Notes under the pieces: model-generated
The model's input: the letters and a program-made list of their open reading frames with translations, nothing else
Told to the model about the DNA's origin: nothing
Database searches by the model: none
In this document: positions 6,125-13,302 of the stretch, in pieces
Layout: each line of letters begins with the position of its first letter
Numbering within the stretch: position 1 is the stretch's first letter
Assembly (NCBI GenBank): GCA_947461985.1
Contig: CANHNT010000021.1
Span: 1 to 13,710, forward strand
DNA from: Bacteroidota bacterium
GTDB lineage: Bacteria; Bacteroidota; Bacteroidia; Chitinophagales; Chitinophagaceae
DNA: 13,710 nucleotides
Direction: 5' to 3'
Position numbers and translations under genes: made by a program

Positions 6125-7921
6125 TTAATCCACAGAATCAATTGATCTTTCTCCAATTTGTTGTCTCCACATGGCATAATACAAACCTTTCACTTCTACC
6201 AAATCAGTGTGGCTACCCATTTCTACAACGTTCCCTTTCTCTAAAACATAAATTCTATCGGCATGCATAATGGTTGACAAGCGGTGTGCAATTAAAATAT
6301 TTATTTGCTCTTTTTCATCTGAAATAGCTTTTACCGTTTTAGTAATGGCTTCTTCTGTAATAGAATCTAACGCCGAAGTAGCTTCATCGAATACCAATAA
6401 TTTAGGATGACGAAGCAATGCACGAGCAATTGATAAACGTTGTTTTTCTCCACCACTAATTTTCATTCCACCTTCACCAATCACTGTGTCTAAACCATTT
6501 TCAGCTCTGCTTAACAACGTATGAGCGGCTGCTTTTGTTAATGCTTGAACCATTTCTGCGTCTGTCGCATTTGGACTCACAAATAATAAATTTTCACGAA
6601 TTGAGCCAGCAAATAATTGTGTGTCTTGTGTAACAAACCCAATTTGATGACGGAATGCTTCAATATCCAACTCAATATAAGGGACTTTGTTATACAAAAT
6701 TTTACCTTCAGCTGGATGATACAATCCTACTAATAATTTTACCAAGGTAGTTTTTCCTGAACCCGATGGGCCAACAAACGCAATGGTTTCCCCTCTATTT
6801 ACAGTAAATGAAATCTGATTAAGGGCATAATTTTTAGCGGTTGCATGTTTAAAACTTACTTTATCGAAACTTAATTCTTCTATATTGCCAATGGTTTTGG
6901 GAAAATCAGGTTTAGGTTCAACAGGCGTATTCATCAATGTTTCAAAATTGTTCAATGAAGTTTCGGCTTCTCGGTAGGCTAAAATAATATTGCCTAACTC
7001 TTGCAATGGTCCAAAAATAAAGAAGGAAAAAAATTGCATAGTAATCATTTGACCTATTGTTAAATGTTGATTGAAAACAACATAAGCTAATACAAATAAT
7101 ATGCTTTGACGCATTAAATTTACAAACGTGCCTTGCACAAAACTTAACGAACGAATGCTTTTTACTTTTTTTAACTCCAGTTGCAATATTTTTTTGGTGG
7201 TTAAATTTAATCGTTTGATTTCCTGATTAGTTAAACCCAAACTCCGGATTAATTCGATATTTCTTAATGATTCAGTAGTAGCACCTGCTAATGCGGTGGT
7301 TTCTTTTACAATCGTTTTTTGAATAACTTTTATTTTTTTACTTAAAAAACTCATTAAAAATGAAAGAATAATTGCACCCACAATATATATTAAAACCATA
7401 GGTGGGTAGTGAAAGAAGGAGTATACTAATACAAATGTCACACTTACAATTACTCCAAAAAATACATTGATAAACAACGACATAAATTTTTCACTGTCTA
7501 TTCTTACTTTCTCTAAAACAGCTAAGGTTTCACCACTGCGTTGATCTTCAAATCGTTGGTAGGGCAATTGCAACGAGCGTTTTAAACCATCCGTATAAAC
7601 ATCAGCCCCAAATCGTTGTATTACTGTATTAACAGTATAATCCTGAAAAGCTTTTGCAATTCGAGATACCATAGCCACACCCATCATAATTAATACAAAC
7701 TTCATTACATTGGTAATAAATAGCATAGAAGTAGTTTTTGCTAAAAGTTCAGCTAAACTTGTGGGATTAGGATTATCGTTAGAGAAAGGCTTAACAAAAT
7801 CGATTAGTTTTCCAAAAAAGACGGGGTCTAATAAGGAGAAACTGGTATTTAACGTTGCTAAAAGAAAAGAAAGGAACACAAATCCTTTGTATCGAGATAA
7901 ATAATGGAATAAAATTTTCAT
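6125..7921 (-). CDS. ABC exporter, fused permease and ATPase (MsbA-like)
   Basis: A 598-residue half-transporter expected to work as a homodimer in the inner membrane, exporting a lipid, drug or other hydrophobic substrate; the substrate cannot be read from sequence. The membrane domain (about 1-325) has six hydrophobic segments, near 12-36, 66-86, 147-170, 175-193, 262-284 and 290-312. The nucleotide-binding domain has Walker A GPSGSGKTT (384-392), Q-loop Q432, signature SGGEKQR (489-495), Walker B LLVFDE (508-513), D-loop SALD and switch H546, all intact. The frame is open 20 codons upstream to 7981. However, that extension crosses a -7 box and a repeat tract, and MKILFHYLSRYKGF is the usual exporter N-terminus, so 7921 is chosen. 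It is divergent from the Sco-like gene. Confidence 0.92.
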   Translation of the reverse strand: MKILFHYLSRYKGFVFLSFLLATLNTSFSLLDPVFFGKLIDFVKPFSNDNPNPTSLAELLAKTTSMLFITNVMKFVLIMMGVAMVSRIAKAFQDYTVNTVIQRFGADVYTDGLKRSLQLPYQRFEDQRSGETLAVLEKVRIDSEKFMSLFINVFFGVIVSVTFVLVYSFFHYPPMVLIYIVGAIILSFLMSFLSKKIKVIQKTIVKETTALAGATTESLRNIELIRSLGLTNQEIKRLNLTTKKILQLELKKVKSIRSLSFVQGTFVNLMRQSILFVLAYVVFNQHLTIGQMITMQFFSFFIFGPLQELGNIILAYREAETSLNNFETLMNTPVEPKPDFPKTIGNIEELSFDKVSFKHATAKNYALNQISFTVNRGETIAFVGPSGSGKTTLVKLLVGLYHPAEGKILYNKVPYIELDIEAFRHQIGFVTQDTQLFAGSIRENLLFVSPNATDAEMVQALTKAAAHTLLSRAENGLDTVIGEGGMKISGGEKQRLSIARALLRHPKLLVFDEATSALDSITEEAITKTVKAISDEKEQINILIAHRLSTIMHADRIYVLEKGNVVEMGSHTDLVEVKGLYYAMWRQQIGERSIDSVD

Positions 7922-7929
7922 TTGAGGTG

Positions 7930-7937
7930 CAAAGGTA
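7930..7937 (-). promoter_or_regulatory. Putative -7 box for the ABC exporter
   Basis: Minus-strand reading is TACCTTTG, an exact TAnnTTTG match, 8 nt from the ATG at 7921. The transcript would have a leader of only a few nucleotides. This supports rejecting the longer start at 7981. No -33 element was seen. Confidence 0.5.
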
Positions 7938-7948
7938 ACACAATTAGG

Positions 7949-7979
7949 CAATTTGAAAATTTGGTAATTTGATAATAAC
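7949..7979. repeat. ATTTG-unit intergenic repeat
   Basis: Three consecutive variants of one unit, AATTTGAAA, ATTTGGT and AATTTGATAAT, form a short degenerate tandem tract between divergent genes. It is the same sequence type as the accB-accC gap. Confidence 0.5.
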
Positions 7980-8029
7980 ATATAGAAAAATCATTTTTAA
8001 AATTTCAAATAGTAATAACAATTAATAAT

Positions 8030-8037
8030 TACTTTTG
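8030..8037 (+). promoter_or_regulatory. Putative -7 box for the Sco-like gene
   Basis: TACTTTTG matches TAnnTTTG and ends only 4 nt before the ATG at 8042. With the usual offset the start of transcription would fall on or beside the A of ATG, implying a leaderless mRNA. No TTG was found near -33. Confidence 0.5.
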
Positions 8038-8041
8038 CGCC

Positions 8042-8728
8042 ATGCAAAAAAGCAACAAACTGAAAAGTATATTTTTCGGTCTTTTATTCAGTTTCTTAGT
8101 GCCTTTGGGTGCTTATTTATTTTTAAAATTTAGTGGTCATGATGGCAGAATGCCTTTGCCCAAATTTTATGGTATAGAAAAAATTGATAGCCAGCTAGTA
8201 GATGGCAAAATGAAGTTGGATACAACTTACCGTTTGGTGAAAGATTTAAAATTGGTAACTCAATTAGGAGACTCAATTGCCCTCAATGAAACGTTGAAAG
8301 GTAAAATTGTTGTGATGAGTTTTTTCAAAACAGCAAACGATGAACAAAGTAGAATGGTTACTAATAGTATTCGATTATTAAACAAAGCTTTTATTAAAAA
8401 CGATTCTACCATGCGTTTTGTTTCTGTTTCTATTGATTCTAAAAATGATTCAGTTTTGGCACTCCGATTATTTGCAGATAATCAAAAAGCGAATCATGAC
8501 AAATGGTTGTTTTGCACTGGAAATGAAATGAACATTCAAAATTATTTACAAAATGAATTAGCATTGCAAAAAAATGATTATTCTAAAATTGTATTGATTG
8601 ATAAATACCGCAATATTAGAGGTTATTACAATGGGCTAGATTCAAATAAGGTTAGATTGTGTGCTGAAGACATCTCTTATTTAATGGTGGAAAAAAATTT
8701 ATACCACGAAAAAAATAGAAGAAGATAA
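8042..8728 (+). CDS. Sco1/SenC-like membrane-anchored protein lacking the copper ligands
   Basis: Sco proteins are membrane-anchored thioredoxin-fold chaperones that deliver copper to the CuA site of cytochrome c oxidase. Here residues 9-30 form the N-terminal anchor, and the rest follows the Bacteroidota Sco layout: KDLKLVTQLGDSIALNETLKG (68-88), VVMSFFKT (90-97), FVSVSID (126-132), KWLFCTGNE (154-162), and VLIDKYRNIRGYYNGLD (184-200). Where Sco has FFxTCPxxCP, this protein has FFKTANDEQS, so both copper-binding Cys are replaced (A98, Q102). The distal His expected just before VLID is also absent (NDYSKIVLID, D179 by my alignment). The frame is intact, so it is a gene rather than a decayed copy. 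It is followed after 58 bp by DUF420, the usual oxidase-assembly neighbour. Function as a copper chaperone is doubtful; an altered redox or scaffold role is possible. Confidence 0.82.
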   Translation: MQKSNKLKSIFFGLLFSFLVPLGAYLFLKFSGHDGRMPLPKFYGIEKIDSQLVDGKMKLDTTYRLVKDLKLVTQLGDSIALNETLKGKIVVMSFFKTANDEQSRMVTNSIRLLNKAFIKNDSTMRFVSVSIDSKNDSVLALRLFADNQKANHDKWLFCTGNEMNIQNYLQNELALQKNDYSKIVLIDKYRNIRGYYNGLDSNKVRLCAEDISYLMVEKNLYHEKNRRR

Positions 8729-8786
8729 AATATTAATTTCAAAAAGGAAGTTCTTAAAAAAATATTAAAAAATTTAAACTAAAAAA

Positions 8787-9368
8787 ATGTTACAACAAGC
8801 AATTCAAAAAAACGACACAAAAGCAAATTGGTTAATCTGGATTTTTTCTGCAATTGTATTTGCAGCAGTTACTATTTTAGACAAAATTGAATTGAAAGTA
8901 AATTTGGGTTTTGATCCACATATTTTTGCAATGTTAAGTGCTATAGTAAACTCATTAGTTGCCATTCTTTTAATTTGGGGATTAATCGCAATTAAACAAA
9001 AAGAGTATAAAAAGCATAAAACAATTATGTTGTTTACCATGGTATTATCGGTATTGTTTTTGGTATTTTACATAGCTCATCATTTATTTACAGGAGAAAC
9101 AAAATATGGCGATTTAGACCACAATCATATTTTGTCTGATGATGAAAAGTCAATAGCAGGTATGTTTCGTTATGTTTATTATGTTATTATCAGCACACAT
9201 GTAACGCTAGCAGGTTTAGTCATGCCATTTGTATTATTTAGCGCTTATCGTGCCTTGACATCTGAATTTGATAAACATAAAAAATTAGTACGATATACCT
9301 ATCCAATTTGGTTATACGTTGCCATTACCGGAGTTGTAGTTTATTTAATGATACAAAAATATTATTAG
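8787..9368 (+). CDS. DUF420 family membrane protein, probable cytochrome oxidase assembly factor
   Basis: The 193-residue protein is nearly all membrane, with five hydrophobic helices at about 17-34, 45-66, 79-99, 128-153 and 170-190. DUF420 hallmarks are visible: PHIFAMLSAIVNSLVAILL (44-62), KKHKTIMLF (76-84), YIAHHLFTG (95-103), STHVTLAGLVMPFVL (136-150) and HKKLVRYTYPIWLYVAITG (164-182). The membrane-embedded His residues (H97, H98, H138) could bind metal or heme. The family includes CtaM of Staphylococcus aureus, needed for aa3-type oxidase maturation; a similar role here is inferred from family and from the Sco-like gene immediately upstream. The start at 8787 is the only reasonable one. 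The oxidase subunit genes often found beside this pair are not in the window. Confidence 0.88.
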   Translation: MLQQAIQKNDTKANWLIWIFSAIVFAAVTILDKIELKVNLGFDPHIFAMLSAIVNSLVAILLIWGLIAIKQKEYKKHKTIMLFTMVLSVLFLVFYIAHHLFTGETKYGDLDHNHILSDDEKSIAGMFRYVYYVIISTHVTLAGLVMPFVLFSAYRALTSEFDKHKKLVRYTYPIWLYVAITGVVVYLMIQKYY

Positions 9369-9386
9369 TAGCTTAGTAATTTTTGT

Positions 9387-9394
9387 TACCTTTA
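9387..9394 (+). promoter_or_regulatory. Near-match -7 box for the FNR-like gene
   Basis: TACCTTTA differs from TAnnTTTG at the last base and lies 21 nt before the ATG at 9416. The gene may instead be read through from the DUF420 gene 47 bp upstream. Confidence 0.25.
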
Positions 9395-9415
9395 TTATAC
9401 TAAATAGGTATCATT

Positions 9416-10129
9416 ATGTTAGAATGGCAAACAGGAAAAGTTATAAATATCATTGATGAAACTTCCAACACTCGACGTTTTTTTATAGAAACGACTTCAA
9501 AAGAAAATTTTATTTTTCAACCAGGTCAATTTGTTACACTCGATTTACCCATTCATGAAAAGAAAAATAAACGTTGGCGCAGTTATTCAATAGCATCACC
9601 GCCCGATGAATCAAATATTTTTGAATTAGTAATTGTTTTGGTAGAAGATGGATCAGGAACTAATTATTTATTCAAAAATATTAAACCTGGTGACGAACTC
9701 ACTTTCAGAGGACCAGCAGGGGTTTTTACGCTGCCTCATCATTTAGAAAATGATTATTACATGATTTGTACAGGCACGGGTATTGCGCCTTTTAGAAGTA
9801 TGCTACAATACATTTATCGGCATCAAATACCTGCAAAACATATTCATTTAATTTATGGCACACGAACAAAACAAGATTTATTGTACTATAAAGAAATGAC
9901 TGAACTTGATAAAATAATGCCGAATTTCTCCTACCACCCTGTACTATCAAGAGAAACTTGGGAGGGGCAAACAGGCTATGTGCATGATGTATATAAACAA
10001 CTCCTAGATGAAAAAAGAGACGCTCATTTTTTATTATGTGGTTGGAAAAATATGATAGATGATACCCGACATAATTTAACTGAAATGGGTTTTGATAAAT
10101 CTCAAATTCATTTCGAACTTTATGGTTAA
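9416..10129 (+). CDS. Ferredoxin-NADP reductase-like FAD flavoprotein
   Basis: Transfers electrons between NAD(P)H and a one-electron carrier such as ferredoxin or flavodoxin, in the cytoplasm. The 237 residues make the two-domain FNR module with nothing attached. The FAD domain has RSYSIAS (55-61) and GPAGVF (99-104). The NAD(P) domain has CTGTGIAPFRSM (118-129), YGTRTKQDLLY (147-157), the LCGW segment (207-210), and a C-terminal HFELYG that would cover the flavin. There is no 2Fe-2S ferredoxin domain, globin or signal peptide, so it is not an oxygenase reductase fusion or flavohemoglobin. NADH versus NADPH preference cannot be settled from the motifs. It follows the DUF420 gene by 47 bp on the same strand. 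The ATG at 9416 fits the family start (MLEWQTGKV). Confidence 0.88.
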   Translation: MLEWQTGKVINIIDETSNTRRFFIETTSKENFIFQPGQFVTLDLPIHEKKNKRWRSYSIASPPDESNIFELVIVLVEDGSGTNYLFKNIKPGDELTFRGPAGVFTLPHHLENDYYMICTGTGIAPFRSMLQYIYRHQIPAKHIHLIYGTRTKQDLLYYKEMTELDKIMPNFSYHPVLSRETWEGQTGYVHDVYKQLLDEKRDAHFLLCGWKNMIDDTRHNLTEMGFDKSQIHFELYG

Positions 10130-10233
10130 ATTCGTATTTAAATAATCATCAATTTATGAAACTACTAATTTTTGGTTTTGCATTTGCTTTTTAATTAAAA
10201 TTAAAACAACCTTTGATTACTGAAGATGAGGAA
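10130..10233. other. Convergent intergenic region
   Basis: This spacer separates the converging FNR-like and M3 peptidase genes. It is AT-rich, with an A/T-only palindrome TTTTAATTAAAA at 10189-10200 but no GC-stemmed hairpin, so no intrinsic terminator can be claimed for either gene. Confidence 0.4.
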
Positions 10234-11958
10234 CTATCCAAATATCACTTTCATTTCATCTTGCACAAATTCGCTTAATGCATTTACATTATTTGCCGAA
10301 AAATCAAAACTAATTCCTGCTGTTTGATACAAATCTTTAAGCGTTTGAGTATATCCTTTACTTAATGCCAACATGTAATTATCTAACGTTTTTTCTTTGT
10401 CATTTTTATATTGTTTCCACATGGCAAGAGCACCCAATTGAGCAATGCCATACTCGATATAATAAAAAGGAACTTCGAACAAATGCAATTGTTTTTGCCA
10501 TAAAATAGAGCGATATTTTTCAAGCCCAGTCCATGAGATGTTTTTAGGAGCAAATTCTTCATGAATTTGTAACCAAGCAAGGGTGCGTTCTTCATGCGAA
10601 TGAATAGGGTTTGTATATATCCAATGTTGAAATTTATCAATAGTTGCTATCCACGGAAAAATGGATAAAGCTCTTTCCAATTCTTCTGCTTTAGCCCTTT
10701 TGAGTTCCCTTTCGTTGGCATAAAATAAGTGCCACTCATCCATACTAAAAAGCTCCATACTCATACTTGCTAATTCAGCCATTTCCATCGGGTATTCTTT
10801 AAAAGCACTCAATGATAAATCATGACTTAGGAAAGAATGCAGCGCATGTCCTCCTTCGTGCATCATCGTCACTACATCATCGGCAGTGCCAGCTGCATTC
10901 ATAAAAATAAAAGGTGCGCCTGTTTCTGCTAATGGACAATTATATCCTCCAGGAGCTTTGCCTTTTCGACTATCTAAATCAAATTGATTCAGTGCTTTCA
11001 TTTTGCGTAAACAATCTCCAAAATAAGGACGGAGATTAGTAAATGCTTCAATCGATTTGGCTAACAATTCTTCGCCATTTTTAAATGGTTCTAATGGTTT
11101 TTGACCTTCAGGTTCTGCATCTATATCGTACGGTTTTAATTCACCTAAACCTAATTGTTTGCGTTTATGTTCATACAATTCTTCTACAATGGGCGTAATG
11201 TATTTTTTTATTGAAGCATGAAAATCTTCACAGTCTTTTACAGTATAATCAAAGCGTCCAAGCTCTTCAAATTTATAATCTCGATAGTTCTCAAAACCAG
11301 CATTAACAGCAATTTGGTGACGCTTAGCAAGCAAATCATCAAACATATTATTTAAAGCGACTTCATCTACTTGACGGCGTTCATTTACTTTATGATAAAC
11401 TTGCTCCCGTTTATTTCTATCCGATAACATTAAAAATTTTGCAGCTTGTTGCAATGTATATTCTTTACCTTCTATGGTCACACTCATTTTGCCAGTGATG
11501 ACACCATATTGTTGAGCCAACACATTTATTTCTGCACTAATGGCAATGTTTTTTTCATTGAATAATTTGATGTCCTTTTCTACACTTCGTAAATAAGTAA
11601 AATATAAATTTTTATCGAGCTCTTTTATAAATGGACTTGCCATTAATTTTTTATTTAATGAGTCTGCAAAAGGTTTTATGTTGGGCTCAATTTCCATACA
11701 GAAAAATGTGAAAGCCTCTTCTAATTCTTTATTTTCAGTATCGCAGGTCATTTTTATTTGTCGCCAACAAGCGTCTTCACTAATAACAGCTTGAATTTCA
11801 CTTACATCTTGTAACCATTTTTCTAATGCTGGCAATGATGCAATTTCTCGTTCAACTAATTCATCGAAAAAAGGTTTTAAGGTTTCCCAATTGGTTACCA
11901 TAAAGTTAGTTGGAATAAAATGTCTTTCTATTTTTTTTATATCAGCATTTGGGTTCAT
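10234..11958 (-). CDS. M3 family oligoendopeptidase (PepF-like)
   Basis: A zinc metallopeptidase of about 574 residues expected to cleave short cytoplasmic peptides during protein turnover. The catalytic motif is MMHEGGHALHS (365-375), with zinc ligands H367 and H371, catalytic E368 and a likely third ligand E395 in EMAELASMSMEL. The upstream segment GKAPGGYNCPLAETGAPFIF (333-352) and the downstream FEVPFYYIEYGIAQLGAL are typical of the M3 oligoendopeptidase F group. There is no signal peptide. The frame is open 18 codons upstream to 12012, but the stretch contains a -7 box, and the upstream residues (MDNYSCYNLFLHSK) look non-coding, so the ATG at 11958 (MNPNADIKKIERHFIP) is chosen. It is a single gene, divergent from the sensor kinase. 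Confidence 0.92.
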   Translation of the reverse strand: MNPNADIKKIERHFIPTNFMVTNWETLKPFFDELVEREIASLPALEKWLQDVSEIQAVISEDACWRQIKMTCDTENKELEEAFTFFCMEIEPNIKPFADSLNKKLMASPFIKELDKNLYFTYLRSVEKDIKLFNEKNIAISAEINVLAQQYGVITGKMSVTIEGKEYTLQQAAKFLMLSDRNKREQVYHKVNERRQVDEVALNNMFDDLLAKRHQIAVNAGFENYRDYKFEELGRFDYTVKDCEDFHASIKKYITPIVEELYEHKRKQLGLGELKPYDIDAEPEGQKPLEPFKNGEELLAKSIEAFTNLRPYFGDCLRKMKALNQFDLDSRKGKAPGGYNCPLAETGAPFIFMNAAGTADDVVTMMHEGGHALHSFLSHDLSLSAFKEYPMEMAELASMSMELFSMDEWHLFYANERELKRAKAEELERALSIFPWIATIDKFQHWIYTNPIHSHEERTLAWLQIHEEFAPKNISWTGLEKYRSILWQKQLHLFEVPFYYIEYGIAQLGALAMWKQYKNDKEKTLDNYMLALSKGYTQTLKDLYQTAGISFDFSANNVNALSEFVQDEMKVIFG

Positions 11959-11979
11959 ATATGTTTGAAATTTTGAATG

Positions 11980-11987
11980 CAAAAATA
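11980..11987 (-). promoter_or_regulatory. Putative -7 box for the M3 peptidase gene
   Basis: Minus-strand reading is TATTTTTG, an exact TAnnTTTG match, 21 nt upstream of the ATG at 11958. It argues against the longer start at 12012. No -33 element was seen. Confidence 0.45.
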
Positions 11988-12012
11988 AGTTATAGCAGCT
12001 GTAATTATCCAT

Positions 12013-12210
12013 TCGTGATGGATTAAATTTAGAAGTTTATAAATGTACAATCGGAAAAGGTTTAATAAACTATACTTAGCAAGTACCAATTGTAATTTAT
12101 TATATATGAAATATTGGGATTAAAATAAGCCCCAATCTTAACCTTTAAAATAGTTGATTTAACCTACAAGCACTAACATTTAATGAAACATTCTAAATAC
12201 ATTTGTAAGA
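12013..12210. other. Divergent intergenic region, peptidase and sensor kinase
   Basis: AT-rich spacer with no ORF or RNA gene. It contains an imperfect GC-containing dyad, ATTGGG at 12113-12118 facing CCCAAT at 12131-12136 across a 12-nt loop, and at its right edge the kinase -7 box. The dyad lies about 80 bp upstream of the kinase start and could be a regulatory site, but nothing else supports that. Confidence 0.35.
12198..12205 (+). promoter_or_regulatory. Putative -7 box for the kinase-regulator operon
   Basis: TACATTTG matches TAnnTTTG and ends 5 nt before the ATG at 12211, implying a leaderless or nearly leaderless mRNA. No -33 TTG was seen. Confidence 0.5.
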
Positions 12211-13302
12211 ATGAAATCTAAACAGCTCAATATCCTTTTTCGTTTTCTGGAAGTAATTGCTTGGATTTTATTTTGTGCCCTGCCCATTTTCTTTTTAAAA
12301 AAACCTTCACATGGAGATGAACATCCAATTTTTCATTCGACGTTGAATTTTATTTTTATTTTTTTAATTAAAAATATAAAATTTATTATTCTTTTTTATG
12401 TTCATGCGCTCATTCTCATTCCTCGTTTTTTTGCAAATAAAAAATACTCCCAGTATATCTTTTATTTAACTATTCTATTTTTAATAGTTGCTTCAATACC
12501 TTTTATTTCTGAATATTTTTTACATTTTGGGCACGACCAGCATCATTTAGAAATTAATAGTTTTCACGACCAGCATGAGCAACATGAACACGAAGAACAT
12601 CATGGCCATCGTGGCAAAATGACTATGATGGATATGGGAATGCATTTTTTTATGACCATTATTATTTTGATTTTGCCCTTTTTATTATACGTTTATAGAA
12701 GTTGGGTTTCTTCTGAAAAAGAAAAAGCCGAAATTGAATTGTCATTTTTGAAAAGTCAAATCAATCATCATTTTTTATTTAATTCATTAAACAGTATTTA
12801 TTCTTTAAGTGTTCAAGAAAGTAAAGAAACGCCAGAAGCTGTGCACAGCCTTTCCTACATTATGCGTTATGTATTGGATGAAACGGTGAAAGATAAATCT
12901 TTATTGAGTAAAGAGCTTGAATACATTCACCACTATTTATCATTGCAACGGGTACGATTAAATGAGAAAATAAAATTAACGTATACTGAAAAGGGCGATG
13001 CGAAAAATAAATTAATTTCACCTATGATATTAATCCCATTTATTGAAAATTGTTTCAAACATGGAATAAGTACAATACATGATTGTGTCATCAATATATC
13101 AATTGAAATAGAAAACAATCAATTAACTTTGAAAACAGAAAATGAAATTATTCCTACGTCAAACACAAAAGATGTTGTTTCAGGTATTGGAATTCCGAAT
13201 GTAATTAAGCGTTTAGAACATGATTATTTTGGAAAATTTATTTACACACAAAATATTATTGGCAATAAGTATTTTGCAGAACTAAAACTTGAATTAATAT
13301 GA
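12211..13302 (+). CDS. LytS/YehU-type sensor histidine kinase with a His/Met-rich outer loop
   Basis: A 363-residue membrane kinase of the His_kinase (PF06580) class that would phosphorylate the adjacent regulator. Four membrane helices are predicted at about 9-30, 45-71, 82-104 and 146-164, with the basic loop RFFANKKYS (72-80) inside. The outer loops are therefore about 31-44 (H34, H38, H42) and 105-145. The latter holds 11 His in residues 105-133, then five Met within 137-144, suggesting metal binding. After a short helical linker comes the phosphoacceptor motif QINHHFLFNSLNSIYSLS (183-200), where the usual NPHFLFN proline is His186. The ATPase domain has IPFIENCFKHG (275-285) as N-box and GIGIPNVIKRLEHDY (325-339) as G-box. 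Its stop overlaps the next ATG (ATGA), indicating translational coupling. The inducing signal is inferred only. Confidence 0.9.
   Translation: MKSKQLNILFRFLEVIAWILFCALPIFFLKKPSHGDEHPIFHSTLNFIFIFLIKNIKFIILFYVHALILIPRFFANKKYSQYIFYLTILFLIVASIPFISEYFLHFGHDQHHLEINSFHDQHEQHEHEEHHGHRGKMTMMDMGMHFFMTIIILILPFLLYVYRSWVSSEKEKAEIELSFLKSQINHHFLFNSLNSIYSLSVQESKETPEAVHSLSYIMRYVLDETVKDKSLLSKELEYIHHYLSLQRVRLNEKIKLTYTEKGDAKNKLISPMILIPFIENCFKHGISTIHDCVINISIEIENNQLTLKTENEIIPTSNTKDVVSGIGIPNVIKRLEHDYFGKFIYTQNIIGNKYFAELKLELI

Noticed and set aside
7922..7981. 20-codon N-terminal extension of the ABC exporter
   Set aside because: It covers a TAnnTTTG promoter box and an intergenic repeat, and the family N-terminus begins at 7921.
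8743..8750. AAGGAAG purine run resembling a Shine-Dalgarno sequence before the DUF420 gene
   Set aside because: It lies about 37 nt from the ATG, too far to position a ribosome, and other genes here show no such sequence.
10156..10194. 12-codon ORF MKLLIFGFAFAF that looks like the start of a signal peptide
   Set aside because: It ends at a stop and the sequence after it has no recognisable protein before running into the peptidase gene. It could be a remnant of a secreted gene, but 12 hydrophobic codons in AT-rich DNA are easily chance.
10383..10640. 85-codon minus-strand ORF within the M3 peptidase
   Set aside because: Out of frame with a well-conserved metallopeptidase on the same strand; no family resemblance.
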